A stretch of DNA of 64,000 nt from Streptomyces vietnamensis (GTDB lineage Bacteria; Actinomycetota; Actinomycetes; Streptomycetales; Streptomycetaceae), in the NCBI RefSeq assembly GCF_000830005.1, contig NZ_CP010407.1:496001-560000 (forward strand), written 5' to 3'. Shown here piece after piece: positions 60,208 through 64,000 of the stretch. The position numbers were made by a program, and so were the translations under genes. Every line of letters begins with the position of its first letter. Position 1 is the first letter of the stretch. A model generated the notes under the pieces. It saw only the letters and a program-made list of their open reading frames with translations, was not told the DNA's origin and did not search any database.

Positions 60208-61401
60208 ATGCCGAAGTTCCGCCGTTCGTCCCGTGCCGCCCGGGTGCTCGTGCCCGGCGCGGTGGCCGTGGTCCTGCTCGCGGGCTGCGCCCGGGGCTCC
60301 GGGGGGACGGCCTCCGCCGCCGGCACGACGGCACCCGCCGGGACCTCTCCCACGGCCGGATCCCCCGTCCCCGGATCCCCCGTCCCCGGCTCCCCCGTCA
60401 CCGTGACGCCGGACCCGGACGGCACGGTCGCCCCGGGCACCCTGCTCGTCGGCGACTTCGGCTCCGACACGGTCACGTTCGTCGACCCCGCGCGGGGCGC
60501 CACCGGTTCGGTGAAGGTCGGCACCGCGCCGTACGGTCTGGCCGTCGGCGAGGACGGGCGGGCCTGGGTGGCGACCGCCGAGGGCGTGGCCGTCGTGGAC
60601 ACGGCGAGCCGCGAGCGGCTCGCGCTGATTCCGTACCGGACGGACACCGGCCCGGTGACCACGGGCGAGTACCGGGGCGGCGGCATGGGCATCGCGCTCG
60701 CGCCCGACGGACGGCGGGTGTACGTGGGGGTCAACGTGCCCGGCGGGAACGGCGCCCTGGAGGTCGTCGACACGGCGACCCTGAAGGTCACGGACGCCGT
60801 CCCGGTCGGCCGGCGCCCGTTCGACGTGGACGTGTCACGGGACGGCTCCGAGGTGTACGCGACGGACCACGACTCCTTCGACGTCACGGTCGTCGCGGCG
60901 AAGACCCTGGAGCCGCGCCGGATCGAGGTCGCCCCGTACGGCACGGAGGGCGGACTCGGTTCCTGGCTCAAGCCGCACTACACGGCCGTACGGCCTTCGG
61001 ACGGGAAGCTGCTGCTGCCCTTCGAGGGCGAGCGGCTCGCGGTGGTCGACCCCCGCACGGGCCGGACGACGATCGAGCCCATGACCGCTAACACGCATCA
61101 GCACGGCACGACCGTGACCGCCGACGGGACGCTCCTGACCGTGGGCACCGGGCCGATCGACCCGGACGTGGACGAGGGGCCCTCCCTGACGGTGCGCACG
61201 CCCGGCGGGGCCGAGCGGGTCTATCCGCTGGAGGGCCCGCACGAGAGCGTGGCCGTGTCCCGGGACGGCCGCACCGCCTATGTGACGGGCGGATTCACCC
61301 GGGACGGTTACTGGGACGGTCTGACCGTGATCGACCTCGACTCGGGCGACACCCGCCGTCTTCCGGCGGGCTCCCGGCCGCTCGGGATCGCGGTCCTCTG
61401 A
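60208..61401 (+). CDS. YncE-like seven-bladed beta-propeller lipoprotein
   Basis: 397 residues; CGAGGA precedes the ATG. Signal peptide with lipobox LLAGC. A Ser/Pro/Gly linker with repeated GSPVP units (residues about 50-68) is followed by YVTN-type propeller blades (GDFGSDTVTFVDPARGATGSV; GIALAPDGRRVYVGVN; VDVSRDGSEVYATDHD). These often bind ligands or partner proteins at the cell surface. The last blade closes at PLGIAVL. Function unknown. Confidence 0.88.
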   Translation: MPKFRRSSRAARVLVPGAVAVVLLAGCARGSGGTASAAGTTAPAGTSPTAGSPVPGSPVPGSPVTVTPDPDGTVAPGTLLVGDFGSDTVTFVDPARGATGSVKVGTAPYGLAVGEDGRAWVATAEGVAVVDTASRERLALIPYRTDTGPVTTGEYRGGGMGIALAPDGRRVYVGVNVPGGNGALEVVDTATLKVTDAVPVGRRPFDVDVSRDGSEVYATDHDSFDVTVVAAKTLEPRRIEVAPYGTEGGLGSWLKPHYTAVRPSDGKLLLPFEGERLAVVDPRTGRTTIEPMTANTHQHGTTVTADGTLLTVGTGPIDPDVDEGPSLTVRTPGGAERVYPLEGPHESVAVSRDGRTAYVTGGFTRDGYWDGLTVIDLDSGDTRRLPAGSRPLGIAVL

Positions 61402-61414
61402 CGCGCCCGAAGTC

Positions 61415-61987
61415 TCAGCGCTGGGGCGGCAGGACGGTGAGGACGCGCTCCACGAAGGCCTTGAAGTCGGCCATGAAGTCGGTCAGGAACTGCTGGGTCG
61501 TCGGGTCCGTGACCTCGCCGTCCTCGCCGAACAGCCCCGGGGTGAACTGGATGTACGCCTCCGGGGCGTTCATCTGCGGGGAGTTGCAGAAGGAGAGCAC
61601 CGAGCGGAGGCTCTGCTGGGCGACGGCGGTGCCGATCTTGCCGGGCGAGGCGCCGATGACGGCGGACGGCTTGTGGGTGAAGGAGTTCGTGCCCCAGGGG
61701 CGGCTGGCCCAGTCGATGGCGTTCTTGAGGGCGCCGGGGATGGACCGGTTGTACTCGGGGGTGACGAAGAGGACCGCGTCGACGGACGCGATGGCGTCCT
61801 TCAGCGCCCTGCCCTCGGGAGGGTAGTCGGCGTCGAAGTCGTGGTTGTAGAGCGGGAGGTCCTTGATGGGGATCTCCTGGAACTCCAGGCCCGGCGGCGC
61901 CACGCGGAGGAGCGCCCGGGACAGGATCCTGTTGATGGACGTGGCCGACAGGCTGCCGATGAAGTAGCCGACCTTGTACGTGGTCAT
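61415..61987 (-). CDS. NADPH-dependent FMN reductase
   Basis: 190 residues from the ATG at 61987. Flavodoxin-like fold: phosphate loop GSLSATSINR, FVTPEYNRSIPGALKNAIDW, and KPSAVIGASPGKIGTAVAQQSLRSVL. It transfers electrons from NAD(P)H to FMN or quinones/azo compounds. It is convergent with the propeller gene (13 bases between stops) and divergent from the NDH-2-like gene. Confidence 0.93.
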   Translation of the reverse strand: MTTYKVGYFIGSLSATSINRILSRALLRVAPPGLEFQEIPIKDLPLYNHDFDADYPPEGRALKDAIASVDAVLFVTPEYNRSIPGALKNAIDWASRPWGTNSFTHKPSAVIGASPGKIGTAVAQQSLRSVLSFCNSPQMNAPEAYIQFTPGLFGEDGEVTDPTTQQFLTDFMADFKAFVERVLTVLPPQR

Positions 61988-62109
61988 GCGCGCTGTTCCG
62001 CCTTCCGTGGGGGCCGTGGGTTCTCCTGCCGCAACGTAACCCGAAGGGCGATACCTCACCAATCACGATAAAAAGGGTGAAACGACGCTCATACGGAAGG
62101 GCGGACAGC

Positions 62110-63492
62110 GTGACGCGACCGAGGATTCTCGTGGTGGGCGCCGGTTTCGCCGGAGTGGGCTGCGTGCGGCGGCTCGAACGGCGCCTTGCCGCACGGGAGG
62201 CGGTGATCACGCTCCTCTCACCGTTCTCGTACCAGCTGTACCTGCCGCTGCTCCCCCAGGTGGCCGCCGGCGTGCTGACCCCGCAGTCGGTCGCGCTGTC
62301 GCTGCGGCGCAGCCGGCGGCACCGGACCCGGATCGTCCCGGGCGGTGTGGTCGGGATCGACACGGCGGCGAAGGTCTGCGTGGTGCGGACGATCTCCGGC
62401 GAGCACGTGACGGAGCCGTACGACCATCTCGTCCTCGCGCCCGGCAGCGTGACCCGCACCTTCGACATCCCGGGGCTCGCCGAGTACGCGCGCGGGATGA
62501 AGACGCTCGCGGAGGCCGTCTACATCCGGGACCACGTCATCGCCCAGCTGGACCTGGCGGACGCGAGCGACGACGAGGAGGAGCGGGCCGCGCGGCTGCG
62601 GTTCGTCGTGGTCGGCGGCGGTTACGCCGGGACGGAGACGGCCGCCTGCCTCCAGTTGCTCACCTCCAACGCGGTCAAGCGGTACCCCCGGCTCGACCCC
62701 GACCTCATCAAGTGGCACCTGGTGGACATCGCGCCGAAGCTGATGCCCGAACTGGGCGAGAAGCTGGGCTCCGCCGCCATGGACATCCTGACCAAGCGCG
62801 GCATCGAGGTGTCGCTCGGCGTGTCGGTGGCCTCGGTGGACGAGGACACAGTGACGCTCACGGACGGGCGGGTGCTGCCGAGCCGGACGCTGATCTGGAC
62901 GGCCGGCGTGGCCGCGAGTCCGCTGATCGGCACGCTCGGCGCGGAGACCGTCCGGGGCCGGCTCGTCGTCTCGTCCGAGATGGACGTGCCGGGGCTCGAC
63001 GGGGTGTGGGCGCTCGGCGACGCGGCGGCGGTCCCCGATCTCGCCAAGGGCGAGGAGGGGGCGATCTGCCCGCCGACCGCGCAGCACGCGATGCGGCAGG
63101 GCAAGGCCGTCGCCGACAACCTGGTCGCGACGCTGCGGGGCGAGCGGACCCACCCGTACATGCACAAGGACCTGGGGCTCGTGGTGGACCTCGGCGGGAT
63201 GGACGGGGTGTCGAAGCCGCTCGGCGTGGAGCTGCACGGGGCGCCCGCCCAGGCCGTGGCCCGCGGCTACCACTGGGCGGCGCTGCGGACCAATGTGGCC
63301 AAGACCCGGGTGATGACGAACTGGCTGCTCAACGCCGTCGCGGGCGACGACTACGTACGGACCGGATTCCTGGCCTCGAAGGCGGGGACGCTGCGGGACT
63401 TCGAGTACACGGACGCGTATCTGACGCCGGAGCAGGTCCGCGAGCACACGGCCTCGTTCCGCGGAGCGGTCGGGTCGGGCGGCGGGGACTGA
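62110..63492 (+). CDS. NADH dehydrogenase type II-like FAD oxidoreductase
   Basis: 460 residues from a GTG with GGAAGGG 8 bases upstream; a GTG at 62077 is an alternative. Two dinucleotide folds: FAD site VVGAGFAGVGCVRRL and NAD(P)H site VVVGGGYAGTETAA, then GDAAAVPD and CPPTAQHAMRQGKAVADN. It transfers electrons from NADH to quinone at the inner face of the membrane without pumping protons. The C-terminal part should form the membrane-binding helices. Confidence 0.92.
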   Translation: MTRPRILVVGAGFAGVGCVRRLERRLAAREAVITLLSPFSYQLYLPLLPQVAAGVLTPQSVALSLRRSRRHRTRIVPGGVVGIDTAAKVCVVRTISGEHVTEPYDHLVLAPGSVTRTFDIPGLAEYARGMKTLAEAVYIRDHVIAQLDLADASDDEEERAARLRFVVVGGGYAGTETAACLQLLTSNAVKRYPRLDPDLIKWHLVDIAPKLMPELGEKLGSAAMDILTKRGIEVSLGVSVASVDEDTVTLTDGRVLPSRTLIWTAGVAASPLIGTLGAETVRGRLVVSSEMDVPGLDGVWALGDAAAVPDLAKGEEGAICPPTAQHAMRQGKAVADNLVATLRGERTHPYMHKDLGLVVDLGGMDGVSKPLGVELHGAPAQAVARGYHWAALRTNVAKTRVMTNWLLNAVAGDDYVRTGFLASKAGTLRDFEYTDAYLTPEQVREHTASFRGAVGSGGGD

Positions 63493-63497
63493 CGGAC

Positions 63498-63533
63498 GTG
63501 CGGCGCCGGGGCGTTCCGCTCCCGGTGCCGCAC
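63498..63533. terminator. Bidirectional terminator hairpin
   Basis: GTGCGGCGCCGGG / CCCGGTGCCGCAC, 13-bp stem with one mismatch and a 10-nt loop, between convergent stops. Confidence 0.75.
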
Positions 63534-63540
63534 GGGTCCG

Positions 63541-64000
63541 TCACCGGGCGAGTACGGTCTTGGGGCCCATGACCACGACGGGACCCGCGGCCGGGTCGAG
63601 GGCGCGCAGGAGTTCGCGCAGCGCCTCCCGGTCCAGGGCGATGCAGGCCTGGGTCGGCCCGCCGTGGTCGACGTGGATCCAGACGCCGCCGCCCTTCTCC
63701 TCGCCGAGGGGGCGTTCCTTGTCGAGCGGGGTGCGGCCGGGAACCCGGTTGTAGTCGATGGCGATCACGTGGTCGAAGGAGCCTTCGAGGGGTTCGCCGG
63801 AGAGGCCGGTGCCGCTGATCTCGAACTCCTCGTCCTGGTCGTACGGGAGCCGGGAGCCGGGGTCGGGCAGCAGACCGCCCGCGTCGCCGATCCGGAAGAC
63901 GCCGATGGGGCTGCGCAGGTCGCCGGCGGTGTGGTCGTCGGTCCAGCCCTGGAGGGCGTTGTGGGCGGCCCACGGTCCGGCGGCCTCGGTCCACCGGCCG
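63541..64000 (-). CDS. L,D-transpeptidase (YkuD-like) domain protein, C-terminal part
   Basis: The frame is open from the stop at 63541 to the right edge; about 152 residues are visible and the start lies outside. The YkuD-type features are a His-Gly (IHVDHGG) followed by the nucleophilic Cys in PTQACIALDRE, with an upstream block SPIGVFRIGDAGG that forms the substrate floor. The Cys context is TQAC rather than the usual HGC. Expected role: cross-linking or anchoring peptidoglycan outside the membrane. Confidence 0.8.
   Translation of the reverse strand, partial: GRWTEAAGPWAAHNALQGWTDDHTAGDLRSPIGVFRIGDAGGLLPDPGSRLPYDQDEEFEISGTGLSGEPLEGSFDHVIAIDYNRVPGRTPLDKERPLGEEKGGGVWIHVDHGGPTQACIALDREALRELLRALDPAAGPVVVMGPKTVLAR

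Overview
The window is very GC-rich, with many GTG and TTG starts, four-base ATGA/GTGA stop-start overlaps, Tat and lipoprotein signals and actinobacterial gene families. This points to a chromosomal segment of Streptomyces or a close relative. I saw no rRNA, tRNA, prophage or CRISPR array. The one mobile element is a TnpB-only IS605/IS608-type insertion near 41-42 kb. All functional calls come from reading the sequence and from family knowledge; no database search was run.

Layout. 0-3.7 kb: end of an MMPL exporter plus a NarL-type two-component pair. 3.7-12.5 kb: a minus-strand set (LivH, amide/urea-type binding lipoprotein, fused LivM-LivG, LivF, amidase, Tat-exported flavin amine oxidase) divergent from an AraC regulator; together they look like uptake and breakdown of an amide or amine. 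12.7-17.1 kb: secreted delta-60/RTX protein, 2'-5' RNA ligase-like protein, acetyltransferase, proline-rich lipoprotein. 17.4-24.8 kb: a coupled five-gene cluster (SWIM-like zinc protein, DUF5691, VWA, MoxR-type AAA+ ATPase, DUF5682), resembling the poorly understood E. coli yehLMPQ set. 25-32.7 kb: a six-subunit complex related to hydrogenase-4 and complex I whose large subunit lacks the NiFe cysteines, headed by an ArsR regulator in the same order as M. tuberculosis Rv0081-Rv0087. 32.8-36.3 kb: STAS, FMN-binding-like, SulP and a second ArsR gene, then YjdM.

36.4-40.8 kb: FUSC-like membrane protein, lactate-oxidase-like enzyme, PucR regulator, acetyltransferase, and the tail of a small gene cut off by the IS. 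40.9-42.3 kb: TnpB element with a recognisable omega-RNA end. 42.5-45.2 kb: necrosis-inducing-like (NPP1) secreted protein, and a TetR/FAD-monooxygenase pair separated by a 34-bp perfect palindrome. 45.4-50.7 kb: a peptide/metallophore-type ABC importer with both permeases fused into one protein, preceded by a Zur-box-like site. 50.9-55.6 kb: acyltransferase, DUF4345/TetR divergent pair, glutaminase, enoyl-CoA hydratase-type hydrolase, acetyltransferase. 55.9-58.8 kb: RNase H, and an RNA-repair pair (T4-type polynucleotide kinase-phosphatase plus T4 Rnl1-type RNA ligase). 59-64 kb: small Gly-Pro-Met-rich protein, dienelactone-hydrolase-like protein, beta-propeller lipoprotein, FMN reductase, NDH-2-type dehydrogenase, and the end of an L,D-transpeptidase.

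The most unusual items are the cysteine-less hydrogenase-like complex with its ArsR/SulP neighbourhood, the MoxR-VWA cluster with an in-frame repeat holding the VWA stop codon, the RNA-repair pair, the Zur-box importer with fused permeases, and the TnpB element with a readable guide.
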